Assembly: GCF_900129725.1 (NCBI RefSeq)
Contig: NZ_FQWQ01000001.1
Span: 2,418,001 to 2,482,000, forward strand
Direction: 5' to 3'
DNA length: 64,000 nucleotides
Source: Chryseolinea serpens
Lineage (GTDB): Bacteria; Bacteroidota; Bacteroidia; Cytophagales; Cyclobacteriaceae
Shown: positions 24,601-33,508 of the stretch, in pieces
Numbering within the stretch: position 1 is the stretch's first letter
Layout of the letters: every line of letters starts with the position of its first letter
The notes under the pieces: model-generated
Told to the model about the DNA's origin: nothing
Database searches by the model: none
Seen by the model: only the letters and a program-made list of their open reading frames with translations
Position numbers and translations under genes: made by a program

Positions 24601-25011
24601 ATGGAAACCTTATCGATTCAAAACACAAAATCCCCTTCGAAGGCCGTGCTCTGGACAGGTCGTATCATCAGTGGTCTGATCATCCTTTTCTTGCTGGCCG
24701 ACTCCATCATGAAATTGATCCGCGAGTCGCACTATGTGGATGGCACCAAACAACTTGGATTTTCCGTCAGCCTGGTTCAACCCCTTGGCCTCGTATTGCT
24801 GCTCATCACTATCCTGTATATCATTCCCCGCACGGCGGTGATCGGCGCGGTGTTTCTCACGGCCTACTTTGGCGGTGCCGTGGCGATCATGATCCAGCAA
24901 GGGCAAGCGTTCGTGTTCCCCATCGCGTTTTGCACGCTGGCTTGGGTTGGTCTGCTTTGTCAGCAACCTGGACTGAAAGCCCTCTTGCAACAGAAAATAA
25001 TGAACCGCTGA
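24601..25011 (+). CDS. DoxX family membrane protein
   Basis: 136 residues, four helices after a hydrophilic 15-residue start. The family pattern is GRIISGLIILFLLADSIMKL, a short loop with the Gly-rich segment QLGFSVSLVQPLGLVLL, and IPRTAVIGAVFLTAYFGGAV. This small four-helix DoxX-like type is common in Bacteroidota and is often next to stress or redox genes. No substrate is known. A terminator follows the stop within 25 bases, so it is monocistronic. Confidence 0.85.
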   Translation: METLSIQNTKSPSKAVLWTGRIISGLIILFLLADSIMKLIRESHYVDGTKQLGFSVSLVQPLGLVLLLITILYIIPRTAVIGAVFLTAYFGGAVAIMIQQGQAFVFPIAFCTLAWVGLLCQQPGLKALLQQKIMNR

Positions 25012-25032
25012 TCGATCTAATGTCCTATGCGG

Positions 25033-25062
25033 AAGCCTGGTAAAACATTACCGGGCTTTTTG
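25033..25062 (+). terminator. Rho-independent terminator after DoxX gene
   Basis: Arms AAGCCTGGT and ACCGGGCTT (one T-G wobble), 8-base loop, followed by TTTGCTT. Confidence 0.75.
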
Positions 25063-25190
25063 CTTGTGACGCCATTTGACCCAACAGAAACCGGGATGTC
25101 CCTGTTGATCGATCGGACTTCAAACCTTAACTTGTCATACTCCAACCTGACCCGTAAACGCTAAGACAGTCAAAATCCAAATACGCCGCC

Positions 25191-25613
25191 ATGCCCAATA
25201 CTAACCGAACCATGCCCCCTGGCACCATGATCCCCGTGTTGGCCTACGACGATCTTCATGTTGCCATTGAATGGCTTTCGCGGGTGTTTGGTTTTTCGGT
25301 GCGATGGATTGCCGGCGATCACCGGGCACAAATGAGTTTAGAGGGCGGAGCCATTGCCGTGACGCGACAACCCGGACCGCCACCGGACGGAAGCTTGTCC
25401 ACCATTTCGATCATGGTCCGCGTTAGCGATGTGACCCAGCATTATGAACGCGCGCAGCAACAGGGCGCAAAAATATTGCACGCGCCGATCGATTTCCCCT
25501 ATGGCGAAAGACAATACACCGTCGTTGACCTCAACGGCTACGTCTGGACCTTTTCACAATCCGTCCACGATATGATACCCGAAGATTGGGGTGGTCAAAG
25601 CGTGAACCTGTAG
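25191..25613 (+). CDS. VOC/glyoxalase-like protein (PhnB-type)
   Basis: 140 residues forming two beta-alpha-beta-beta-beta modules: MIPVLAYDDLHVAIEWLSRVFGF in the first and VMVRVSDVTQHYERAQQQGAKIL in the second, ending with QYTVVDLNGYVWTFSQ. This matches the PhnB/YP_-type subgroup of VOC proteins (bleomycin-resistance fold), often of unknown substrate. Metal ligands are not obvious: the usual His/Glu set is incomplete. It converges on an AraC gene that ends two bases away. Confidence 0.8.
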   Translation: MPNTNRTMPPGTMIPVLAYDDLHVAIEWLSRVFGFSVRWIAGDHRAQMSLEGGAIAVTRQPGPPPDGSLSTISIMVRVSDVTQHYERAQQQGAKILHAPIDFPYGERQYTVVDLNGYVWTFSQSVHDMIPEDWGGQSVNL

Positions 25614-25615
25614 CA

Positions 25616-26527
25616 TCAAACGTCCGAGGGTTCGTACACGTTTTGTCTTTTGAATTGGTTTGGGGTGACGCCGACCTCTTTTTTGAAGAGTCTTGAAAAA
25701 TAAGGAGGGTTGTCGAAGCCCAGCGCGTAGGCAATTTCCGCCACGGTGGTGTCGGCACCCATCAGCAAGTTCTTTGCTTCGGAGATTAAAAAGATATGGA
25801 TCAGTTCCAGGGCCGTCTTGCCGGTTTCCTGTTTTAATAAATCACTCAGGTAGCGCGAAGAAAGATTCAATTCCGACGCCATGAATTTTACCGTGGGCAA
25901 TCCCTTTTGTTGCAAGTCGCCTTTCTCGAAATAGGCCGCCAAGATGTCGTTGAAACGGGAAACAATCCTGCCGGTGAGGGTGGCGCGGTTGATGAACTGG
26001 CGTTTGTAGAAACGCTGAGAATATTTCAGAATAGAATCGATGTGCGTGAGGATAATGTCCCTGCTGTACTCATCCTGGTTGTTGTGGTATTCCGTTTCGA
26101 TTTTCCGGTAGAGCTCCCAGATCACCTGCTCTTCTTTTGGTGACAGGTAAAGCGCCTCGTTGGCTTCGTAGTCGAAGAAGCCGTACTTCTTTATCGCGGC
26201 ATGCAATGCGTGGCCGTTCAACATGTCTTCGTGAAAGAACAAAAGGAAACCATTGTCTTCCAGGGCAATATCCCTCAATTCAATGACCTGCCTGGGTTTG
26301 ACAAACGAAAGACACCCGTTGTCGTGATCGTATTTTGTACGGCCATAGCGGAAGGTCCCCGATTTTAGTTTCTTGAAGCCGATCATATAGAAGTCGGTCG
26401 TGAATGCATCTTGTCGCAACGTGCACGACGCATTGTGATCGCAAGTCACCATGCTCATCAACGGATTTTCGGGAAGCGGATAGCCGTTGGTGCGATGGAG
26501 TTCGCTAATGCTGCTGTAGTGTTTCAT
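25616..26527 (-). CDS. AraC-family transcriptional regulator
   Basis: 303 residues: an N-terminal cupin-like sensing domain (FGYRTKYD-like strands in SGTFRYGRTKYDHDNG, then FLLFFHEDML) and a C-terminal AraC HTH pair, with the first helix-turn-helix at VKFMASELNLSSRYLSDLLK and the second at VAEIAYALGFDNPPYFSRLFKK, ending VGVTPNQFKRQ. It lies 81 bases downstream of an SDR gene on the same strand, and the two probably form one unit. In Bacteroidota such AraC genes commonly regulate the neighbouring oxidoreductase; the inducer is unknown. Confidence 0.9.
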   Translation of the reverse strand: MKHYSSISELHRTNGYPLPENPLMSMVTCDHNASCTLRQDAFTTDFYMIGFKKLKSGTFRYGRTKYDHDNGCLSFVKPRQVIELRDIALEDNGFLLFFHEDMLNGHALHAAIKKYGFFDYEANEALYLSPKEEQVIWELYRKIETEYHNNQDEYSRDIILTHIDSILKYSQRFYKRQFINRATLTGRIVSRFNDILAAYFEKGDLQQKGLPTVKFMASELNLSSRYLSDLLKQETGKTALELIHIFLISEAKNLLMGADTTVAEIAYALGFDNPPYFSRLFKKEVGVTPNQFKRQNVYEPSDV

Positions 26528-26608
26528 GAGGGAATAGATAAGGCAGCTGCGGCAAAACCGCAGCTGCCGTGAAGTATTTTACGGTAACAAAGCGCCGGGC
26601 ATTTTAAT

Positions 26609-27427
26609 TTACTTTCCGTGCGCTTTTTCGGCAACTTCTTTCCATTCGTCCCAGGTGGCCAGGCGGTCGGCATAGACCTGCTGCACCCAGGGATAGGCCA
26701 CTTTGCCCAGGAAAAGGCGCAGCGGCGGGTTGGAGGCATCCACCAGCTTCAAAACGGCGTCGGTGGTAGCTTCGGGGATACCGAAACTATCTTCGGTGAT
26801 GCCAGCCTGGAAAGCGGCTTTCACGCCGTCGTATGCCGGCAGGGATTGCGTGTGGAAAGCGGATGCTCCGCCCCAATCCGTTGAAAACCCGTTGGGTTCG
26901 ATAAGGGAAACGTTGATGCCAAAGCCCTTCACTTCTGCGGCCAGCGTTTCGCTGAGGCCTTCGACCGCCCACTTTGAAGCATTGTAGAGACCCAGCACCG
27001 GCAATGCGGCGATGCCCAGCACACTCGATACTTGGATGATGTGACCGTGACCTTGTTCACGCATCACCGGCAATGCGGCTTGCGTTACCCAAAGCAATCC
27101 AAATACGTTTGTCTCGATCTGGTCGCGCGCTTCTTTTTCGGTGGTCTCTTCAACAGAGCCGAACAGTCCATAGCCGGCGTTGTTGATCACCACGTCGATG
27201 GAGCCGAAATGTTTTTTTGCTTTGGCAATTGCTTCAAAGCATTGTGCACGGTTGTTTACGTCCAGCGCCAACGTCAGCACGGATGCGCCATAGCGTTGCA
27301 CCAGGTCTTTTACGGATTCTACATTTCTTGCTGTGGCCACCACTTTGTCGCCGCGTTTCAGAAATGCTTCGGCCCAAATTCTTCCAAATCCTTTGGAAGC
27401 GCCGGTAATAAAGATTGTCTTTGCCAT
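26609..27427 (-). CDS. Short-chain dehydrogenase/reductase (classical SDR)
   Basis: 272 residues. The Rossmann nucleotide site is FITGASKGFGR at the start, the NNAG motif is VVINNAGYGLFG, the catalytic Ser is in VSSVLG and the Tyr-Lys pair in YNASKWAVEG. An Arg at position 38 region (ATARN) favours NADP(H). The C-terminus contains a substrate loop with PLRLFLGK, typical of the subgroup often named oxidoreductase with unknown alcohol or carbonyl substrate. It is the first gene of a likely two-gene unit with the AraC regulator. Confidence 0.9.
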   Translation of the reverse strand: MAKTIFITGASKGFGRIWAEAFLKRGDKVVATARNVESVKDLVQRYGASVLTLALDVNNRAQCFEAIAKAKKHFGSIDVVINNAGYGLFGSVEETTEKEARDQIETNVFGLLWVTQAALPVMREQGHGHIIQVSSVLGIAALPVLGLYNASKWAVEGLSETLAAEVKGFGINVSLIEPNGFSTDWGGASAFHTQSLPAYDGVKAAFQAGITEDSFGIPEATTDAVLKLVDASNPPLRLFLGKVAYPWVQQVYADRLATWDEWKEVAEKAHGK

Positions 27428-27690
27428 TTGTTTTGGGAATTAAATTATAGGACAAAGCTATGGCGGGCGCGGGCGGAGGGTCTTATACGGAAAGCGGGAA
27501 AAATGATACGATTTTACTTCCCCGCAACCAAGACGGTTTACTAATGACCGTAGTTTTGGTCATTTTTAAATCGACAAACCGTATCAATTTTGGCCTGTTT
27601 ATTATTTATATTTTGAATGCGTTGACCCTTGCGACCCCTTGAACGGTAAATAAGTTTTTGGTTATTATTTATACCTAAAAAGACGGAACC

Positions 27691-28173
27691 ATGGAAAAAG
27701 CACAGTCAACACCCATGCAAACCCCACCACAAGTTGAATGGAACTTGCCCGAGGGCATTGAAAAGTTCAGCGAAAAACACCTATATCATGCCTACCGAAC
27801 CGGTTTCAGTGAAGGTGAAGAGCAAGATGTTAAACTGTTTGAAAAGCAGATCCAGGACAACTCGCGGAAGGCAGCACTGGATACGCTTGCCGTAACCACC
27901 GCACTGGAGCAACTGGGAATCACCCCCATTTCTGCCCATTTGAAAATTTTATCGCGTTATGCGATGAAAGTTCTGATAACCGTTTCAAATGAAGACTTTG
28001 TAAAGGAGTCTTTTATTGACAGCTACAATAGGGTCAATGAAACTCAGGACAAAAGCAGAACCGATCTCTATTCAATAATCTTCACTTTTATAAATCGATC
28101 AGCCGAATTTGATATTGACCTTGTGCGGCTGGACGGTTACGTTAGTTCATATCGGCCATTAGAAAAAAATTAA
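27691..28173 (+). CDS. Unknown protein, first gene of an AT-rich two-gene cassette
   Basis: 160 residues, mostly helical, no signal peptide or membrane segment. Features: a Pro/Gln-rich start (STPMQTPPQVEW), a helical middle (AYRTGFSEGEEQDVKLFEKQ), and a last part ending in INRSAEFDIDLVRLDGYVSS. No motif identifies a function. It is followed after four bases by a HEPN-like gene, and both are visibly richer in A and T than their neighbours. The tight spacing suggests a pair that works together, as in toxin-antitoxin or other HEPN-partner systems, but no antitoxin family is recognised. Confidence 0.65.
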   Translation: MEKAQSTPMQTPPQVEWNLPEGIEKFSEKHLYHAYRTGFSEGEEQDVKLFEKQIQDNSRKAALDTLAVTTALEQLGITPISAHLKILSRYAMKVLITVSNEDFVKESFIDSYNRVNETQDKSRTDLYSIIFTFINRSAEFDIDLVRLDGYVSSYRPLEKN

Positions 28174-28177
28174 ATCA

Positions 28178-28564
28178 ATGCCAGGACGTGCGCATGCTGC
28201 TCACAATGAAAAATTGTGCGACCTCCTATTGAAAGATGGAAATTTTGATGATTGGGTTGTAACCACTGCATTCTATGCTGCCATTCATTTTGTTGACCAC
28301 CAAATTTTTCCTTTTGCAATAGATAAGGCGCCAAAGTTTGGCAGCTTCATCCAATACTTGAATAGAAAGTCTCCGCGCCAAGCACCTCATGACGTCAGAA
28401 GGGGTCTGGTTGCAACGTATCTACGCTCCTGCAGCGGTGCATTTAATTGGCTAATGGATAATTGTTTCAACGCAAGGTATAATCAATATACCCTTCCAGT
28501 AGATTACGCAAAACGCGCCGGAGGATGTCTAGATTCTATTAAAAAGGCATGCCCCAAACCTTAA
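28178..28564 (+). CDS. HEPN-like small protein, second gene of cassette
   Basis: 128 residues. The helical pattern of HEPN domains is recognisable by eye: NEKLCDLLLKDGNFDDWVV, TTAFYAAIHFVDHQIF, then a long gap with PHDVRRGLVATYLRSC and NARYNQYTLPVDYAK...A..CLDSIKKAC. HEPN proteins are often RNases or nucleotidyltransferase partners; the RNase-type R-x4-6-H motif is not obvious, so catalytic activity is doubtful. Its partner lies four bases upstream. The assignment is tentative and would need a profile search. Confidence 0.55.
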   Translation: MPGRAHAAHNEKLCDLLLKDGNFDDWVVTTAFYAAIHFVDHQIFPFAIDKAPKFGSFIQYLNRKSPRQAPHDVRRGLVATYLRSCSGAFNWLMDNCFNARYNQYTLPVDYAKRAGGCLDSIKKACPKP

Positions 28565-28616
28565 TGGCCTCCACAGTGCATCGTAAAAATCCGAAGACAA
28601 ATGGCCCAACCAAAAG

Positions 28617-28913
28617 TTACCCTTTCCCCGTCAAAAACTTTTTCAAATCCGGGTGGTATTGTGATGTGAGAAATTCCGTGATGGTGAACTCTGCCAGCTT
28701 ATGGATATAGAATGGGTCTTCCTGGATCAAGGCTTCAACATGTTCCTTCGACGGCGCCAGGGCCAGGATGATTCCGCCGGTGCGGGGAACCTTGCGGCCT
28801 GAAGCCACGAATACATTTTGCTTGTAATACTTTCGCAGGAAGGCAACATGATCGGCCATGTGCAGATCCAGTTGCTCGAGGGGCACGATATATTTCAGGT
28901 CGATGATGAACAT
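28617..28913 (-). CDS. YciI-like protein
   Basis: 98 residues with the YciI ferredoxin-like fold: MFIIDLKYIVPLEQLDLHMADHV at the start with the conserved His of the active-site pair, then FVASGRKVPRTGGIILALAPS, and EALIQEDPFYIHKLAEF where the Asp-Pro-Phe is typical. YciI domains include a catabolic dehydrochlorinase (TftG), but most members are of unknown role. Single gene; it converges on the HEPN-like gene. Confidence 0.85.
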   Translation of the reverse strand: MFIIDLKYIVPLEQLDLHMADHVAFLRKYYKQNVFVASGRKVPRTGGIILALAPSKEHVEALIQEDPFYIHKLAEFTITEFLTSQYHPDLKKFLTGKG

Positions 28914-29041
28914 AATACTTTTCCAGATGGTTTGGGATGGACTATAAAAAACAAAGGGATCGCGGCCCCTTGCCGTTATCCCAATGTTTCGTATTCGGTC
29001 TTAAAGTAAACAACTTTTGTAACCCAAACAAACTATACTGC

Positions 29042-31735
29042 TCACTCAGACCGCAAAGATTCTACCGGATTTGCGCGCGCCGATTGTATGGCCTGGAAGG
29101 AGATGGTCAGCAACGCCACCAATAGTGCGGCTACTCCGGCAAATCCAAATATCCACCACGACAAATTGATCTTGAAGGCAAACCCATTCAGCCATTGATG
29201 CATCAGGTAGGCGGCGATGGGCGTGGCCAACACAAAAGACACCAGCACGATCTTCACAAAGTCTTGCGACAACAGGCCGACAATGCTCGAGACCGTGGCA
29301 CCCAACGCCTTGCGAATGCCGATCTCACGGGTGCGCTGTTCGGCGGAGAACATCACCAGCCCCAACAATCCCAGGCACGACACGATGATGGCCAGCACAG
29401 CAAAAGCGTTAGACAGTTTGGACATCACCTGCTCGTTGCGATACATGTCGTTGTAGTCTTCCTCCACAAACCGGAAAGTAAAAGGATAGTTGGGGTTGAG
29501 TTCCTTATACACTTTTTCCAGACCGGTCAGTACCTCCTTGGTCTTGCCCGCCTCCGTACGCACGAGAATGACGCCGAAGTATTCATACTCCTTTACATCG
29601 ACAATCAACGGGCGGATGCGTTCGTGCAATGAATTAGTGTTATAGTCTTTCAGCACCCCGATGATGTGTCCCTTTTTCTTCCAGGCCGACACCCATTTGC
29701 CGATAGGATCTTTCATGCCCATTTCTTTTACGGCTTGTTCGTTGACCAGAAATGCGTCGGCAGAATCGGTGGCAAAGTCACGCGAAAAGTTGCGACCCTC
29801 TACCACGTGCAGGTCCATGAGTTTCACAAAATCGAATCCCACGGAGGTAGGTTTGAAGCCTACCATCTGTCCTTTCTCCCGGCCTTCCCACTTGATAGCA
29901 CTTTCATCCTCCTCGGCCGTCTCGGCGGAGCCGTCGTTGTCGTCGACGAGGAATTTCATGGCATGGGGTGCTTCGCTGCTGCGATCGATCACCCGAACAC
30001 CGGGAAGTTGCAAAGCGCTTTGTTTGAAGGCCTGGAACTTGTCGTATTTGGAGAGCTCACCTTCGATAGTGAAGTACAGCAGGTTCTCCCGGTTATAGCC
30101 GAGATTCATGTTTTGCATATAGCTGGTTTGCTGCGACACCACGATCGTGGCGATGAGCAACAAAATGGAAAGACCAAACTGGAACACGGCTAAGCCCTTT
30201 CTAAACCAGATCGCGTTTTGCGTGAACTGTACTGCGCCTTTCAAAACCCGCACCGGTTTCAGAGACGAAAGGAATAAGGCCGGATAGCTACCCGCCAATA
30301 TTCCCGTGATCAATGCCAACACGATCAGCGTGGTCCAGGTAGGCAAACTGGTGATCGGTGCGACGAGATTCTTTCCCGTCACGTCATTAAACACCGGCAG
30401 TAGCACTTGCAACAAAAGCAACGACAGGGCCAGCGCGAAGAATGATAACAAAAGCGATTCGCCAAAAAACTGCCCGATGAGATAGAGCCGAGGCGAGCCG
30501 ATAACCTTCCGGACGCCCACTTCCTTTGCGCGCTTCACCGAACGGGCCGTGGCCAGGTTCATGAAATTGATACAGGCAATCACCAGAATGAAGATGGCTA
30601 CGCCACTGAAAATGCGCACGTATTCGATGCGACCTCCCGACTGCTTGCCGTTGACAAAATTTGATTTGAGGTATTGATCACGGTATGGCTGAAGGCCGAT
30701 CTCTACCGAGTAGGGTTGATTCTTATCGAGGCGGGGTTGTACCAGCTTGTTGATCTTGGCGGCGACGTCTTCCGGATTGGCGCCAGCGGCCAACAGAACA
30801 GTGGCCTCCATGTTGTTCGACGACCACTCCATACCGCCTTTCATGTGCGCGTCCCAATTGGCCAGGAACTCAAACTTGCGCGAGCTTTGTGGTGTCAGGT
30901 CTTCAAAGACGGCCGTTACCTGGAAGTCGCGCTTATTCTCATAGCGCATACTTTTTCCGATCGCTTCTTCGGGGCTTCCAAAAAACAGGTTTGCCATCTT
31001 TCGCGAAATCGCCAGACCCTTCATATCCTGCAACGCCGTTTTGGGATCGCCGGCAATGACCGGGTAGCTGAACATGGTCAGAAAATCGTTGCTGGCCCGG
31101 GAGCCTTCCAACTTATAGATCTTGTCGCCCACCTGGAAGGTCTCCGCTTTACCCCATGGCATCGAGTAGCCCGTGGCGTAGTAGGCCGTTCCTTCTACCT
31201 CTGGGATCGCTTCCTTAGCGTCCTCGTAGAGAATGTGGACCGCACTGTCGTAGTAACGTCGCGGTGTGTTATAGACCGTCTCCACACCCGATGCGGACCG
31301 AACGGTCATGTAGACATTATAAAGCTGATCGCCTTTGGCGTGAAAGTTATCGACTGCTTTCTCGTCGGCCACCCAAAGAAAGATGGCCATGCAGCAGGTC
31401 ATGCCGATGGCAAGGCCCGCGACATTAATGGCAGAAAACGCTTTGTGACGCAACACCTGGCGCAGGGCCACGGTGAAGTAATGTCCGATCATGTTCATAG
31501 GAAGTATAGGATAAGATGGTGATGATTTTCGTTTTATGGCAAAGGGCCTCATGAACCCCAGCACGTTGCGCACATAGTCGCGGCGGGCGGCGGCCACACC
31601 GTTGTGGCGGCATTGGAAGTAAAATTCTTCCAGCATATCGCCCTGCACTTCTTCCAGCAGCTCGGGAGCACAATACCAATGCAGCAGCCGCGTGGCCCAG
31701 CGGGGCGGCGAAGGCGGGATTTGAAAGTGGTTCAC
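29042..31735 (-). CDS. ABC permease, FtsX type, with N-terminal prefix domain
   Basis: 897 residues. An N-terminal cytoplasmic prefix domain (PPRWATRLLHWYCAPELLEEVQ, GDMLEEFYFQCRHNG) precedes a MacB/FtsX permease: first helix at AINVAGLAIGMTCCMAIFLW, first FtsX block at VKRAKEVGVRKVIGSPRLYL, second at EQRTREIGIRKALGATVSSI and a C-terminal tail SARANPVESLRSE. Two large extracytoplasmic domains lie between. I start at GTG 31735 because it overlaps the PadR stop codon by four bases (GTGA), a sign of coupled translation; an ATG further upstream would lie inside the PadR gene. No ATPase gene is adjacent. Confidence 0.9.
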   Translation of the reverse strand: MNHFQIPPSPPRWATRLLHWYCAPELLEEVQGDMLEEFYFQCRHNGVAAARRDYVRNVLGFMRPFAIKRKSSPSYPILPMNMIGHYFTVALRQVLRHKAFSAINVAGLAIGMTCCMAIFLWVADEKAVDNFHAKGDQLYNVYMTVRSASGVETVYNTPRRYYDSAVHILYEDAKEAIPEVEGTAYYATGYSMPWGKAETFQVGDKIYKLEGSRASNDFLTMFSYPVIAGDPKTALQDMKGLAISRKMANLFFGSPEEAIGKSMRYENKRDFQVTAVFEDLTPQSSRKFEFLANWDAHMKGGMEWSSNNMEATVLLAAGANPEDVAAKINKLVQPRLDKNQPYSVEIGLQPYRDQYLKSNFVNGKQSGGRIEYVRIFSGVAIFILVIACINFMNLATARSVKRAKEVGVRKVIGSPRLYLIGQFFGESLLLSFFALALSLLLLQVLLPVFNDVTGKNLVAPITSLPTWTTLIVLALITGILAGSYPALFLSSLKPVRVLKGAVQFTQNAIWFRKGLAVFQFGLSILLLIATIVVSQQTSYMQNMNLGYNRENLLYFTIEGELSKYDKFQAFKQSALQLPGVRVIDRSSEAPHAMKFLVDDNDGSAETAEEDESAIKWEGREKGQMVGFKPTSVGFDFVKLMDLHVVEGRNFSRDFATDSADAFLVNEQAVKEMGMKDPIGKWVSAWKKKGHIIGVLKDYNTNSLHERIRPLIVDVKEYEYFGVILVRTEAGKTKEVLTGLEKVYKELNPNYPFTFRFVEEDYNDMYRNEQVMSKLSNAFAVLAIIVSCLGLLGLVMFSAEQRTREIGIRKALGATVSSIVGLLSQDFVKIVLVSFVLATPIAAYLMHQWLNGFAFKINLSWWIFGFAGVAALLVALLTISFQAIQSARANPVESLRSE

Positions 31736-32067
31736 GCCGTAAAGGATTTGAGGTTGGAAGGCACAGCGCTCCACAGCGTGGCACGCACTTGTTGAATGTC
31801 CCGCAGGGTCGAGCTGCCGTAGGCCGTGATGCTAAAGATCCGTTTGCGTCGTCCACCACGTTCGGGTGTGGGGTCGCTCATTTTTGAAACGATCATGCCC
31901 TTTTCCTCCAGGCGCTGCAACGACGCATGGACTTGGTTGAGCCGCACCGAACGACCGGTTTGCTCCAATATTTCGTGCATGATGTTCACGCCATAGGCCG
32001 CGCCTTCCAGCACGGCCACGATCAGCAGCACGATCTCTTCAAATTCGCCGAGGTAGACTCTCTTCAT
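31732..32067 (-). CDS. PadR-family regulator, coupled to the permease
   Basis: 111 residues, a winged helix of the PadR type: MKRVYLGEFEEIVLLIVAVL, AYGVNIMHEILEQTGRSV, then LNQVHASLQRLEEKGMIVSK as the recognition helix and wing, and a short C-terminal dimerisation helix. The Tyr/Leu-rich start LGEFEEIVLL is the PadR hallmark and is shared with the second PadR in this window. Its stop overlaps the permease start by four bases, so it probably controls that operon in response to a small molecule. ATG 32067 begins the conserved domain; longer frames upstream are not supported. Confidence 0.85.
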   Translation of the reverse strand: MKRVYLGEFEEIVLLIVAVLEGAAYGVNIMHEILEQTGRSVRLNQVHASLQRLEEKGMIVSKMSDPTPERGGRRKRIFSITAYGSSTLRDIQQVRATLWSAVPSNLKSFTA

Positions 32068-32287
32068 GGGATAGCTATTAAATCCATTTTTGCTGATCAA
32101 ATAGTCTGCCATAGAAAAAGGCCGAAATTTTAGCGGAAATCGACTTTTCGAATTGAAACGGACGCGGAGCTGTCCGGAATGGAAACACTGTCGTTCGGGG
32201 GCGATCGATGGGGATGTATCGCCGCCTGAACAGAATCCGTCCATCCTATATCAAATAGCGTTATTTTTGGAAGGCTTACTAACGCAT

Positions 32288-32800
32288 ATGAAAATGAACG
32301 CCGAAGAACTTCGCAACCTGCAGTCCCCCTTGAAAGATAAATATCGCGACCAACCCGAATCCGCCACGATCACGCTACGCGCTGAGGGGAAAATCGGTGA
32401 AGGTATTTCTTGCAAAGTGGAGACCGGGAAAGCTATTGTTGAAGCGGGTCTCCATCCAGCAACGGGTGGCGATGGTATGCTGGCATGTTCGGGCGACATG
32501 TTGTTGGAGGCATTGGTGGCTTGTGCGGGCGTAACGTTGCGAGCGGTTTCCACGGCGGTTGATATAGAGATCAATGGCGGGACCGTACGAGCCGAGGGCG
32601 ATCTTGATTTTCGCGGAACGTTGGGAGTTTCAAAAGAAGCTTCTGTTGGCTTTAAAGCGATCAGGCTTTTGTTCCACCTGGACACAAAAGCCACGGCCGA
32701 ACAAATTCAAACGCTGGCGAAATTGACCGAACGATATTGTGTGGTGTATCAAACCCTGGTGAAAGGCGTGCCGATAGAAAGTAGTTTTAATAAATTGTGA
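32288..32800 (+). CDS. OsmC/Ohr family protein
   Basis: 170 residues. The OsmC fold is visible in AGLHPATGGDGMLACSGDMLLEALVACAGV, with two conserved Cys separated by about 14 residues (LACSGD and VACAGV) that form the peroxidase redox pair, and an Arg/Glu surrounding. The N-terminal strand part begins MKMNAEELRNLQSPLKDKY. Members reduce organic hydroperoxides at the expense of lipoyl-protein thiols. ATG 32288 is chosen because upstream codons are not conserved. It is transcribed away from the PadR gene. A single gene of unknown inducer. Confidence 0.85.
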   Translation: MKMNAEELRNLQSPLKDKYRDQPESATITLRAEGKIGEGISCKVETGKAIVEAGLHPATGGDGMLACSGDMLLEALVACAGVTLRAVSTAVDIEINGGTVRAEGDLDFRGTLGVSKEASVGFKAIRLLFHLDTKATAEQIQTLAKLTERYCVVYQTLVKGVPIESSFNKL

Positions 32801-32855
32801 CGAATGGAATTTCTCAACAGCCTTGCAGCAACATTCTGCGACTATCCCCTTGAGC

Positions 32856-33368
32856 ATGCCTTCAAAAAAGTTTGACAAAGAATTCTTTCAAAGAAAAATA
32901 AGCGGCTTAACCAACGGGCAACTCCTTGCACTTTTACAGTTACGAGGCGATGCCAACGAAGCGCTCATGGTCCTGGCTGTGGGGGAGGCAACGAAAAGAA
33001 ATATCGCCTTCAAGTTACCGGAGGCTCCCATAATGACCCAAGGCAACGCGCCAGCAAGTGATAAATCAAAACTTAAAAGGTGGAATTGGGGTGCATTTTT
33101 TCTCGCCCCCGTTTGGACCTGTGCGAACAAATTGGACATATGGACCATAGCTTTGTTCATCCCGCCAATTAATTTCGTCGTTTTGTTTTATCTCGGATTC
33201 AAGGGCAATCAACTCGCTTATGCGAAAAATACTTTAAATTCGGTTGATGACTTTATGCTTATACAACGACAATGGGCCAAGGAAGTCATACGCGTCATTT
33301 TGATCACCGCAATTTTTCAAATTTCTTTGGGACTTCTGATCGGACTTCTTACACATTTCACGTCTTGA
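32856..33368 (+). CDS. Hypothetical membrane protein with WNW-type segment
   Basis: 170 residues: a hydrophilic start (SKKFDKEFFQRKISGLTNGQLLALLQ), then RWNWGAFFLAPVWTCANKL, a Trp-rich segment like that of small DUF2628/DUF805-type membrane proteins, and two or three helices (FIPPINFVVLFYLGF, VIRVILITAIFQISLGLLIGLL). A DFM motif precedes the last helix. Function unknown. ATG 32856 begins MPSKKFDKE; an ATG at 32823 is also in frame but adds 11 residues without pattern. It follows the OsmC gene after 55 bases. Confidence 0.7.
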   Translation: MPSKKFDKEFFQRKISGLTNGQLLALLQLRGDANEALMVLAVGEATKRNIAFKLPEAPIMTQGNAPASDKSKLKRWNWGAFFLAPVWTCANKLDIWTIALFIPPINFVVLFYLGFKGNQLAYAKNTLNSVDDFMLIQRQWAKEVIRVILITAIFQISLGLLIGLLTHFTS

Positions 33369-33508
33369 GTAACCCTTCGCGGATTTACGTTTCCTTCAGA
33401 ATAAAATAGTTCTAACGTTGTGTCGTAATTCACCTTATTAATTGTCGCATTCACAAAGCATTGAACCAAAGGGTTCCCTGTAACTTTGCGTTGTAAACAC
33501 ATACAACG

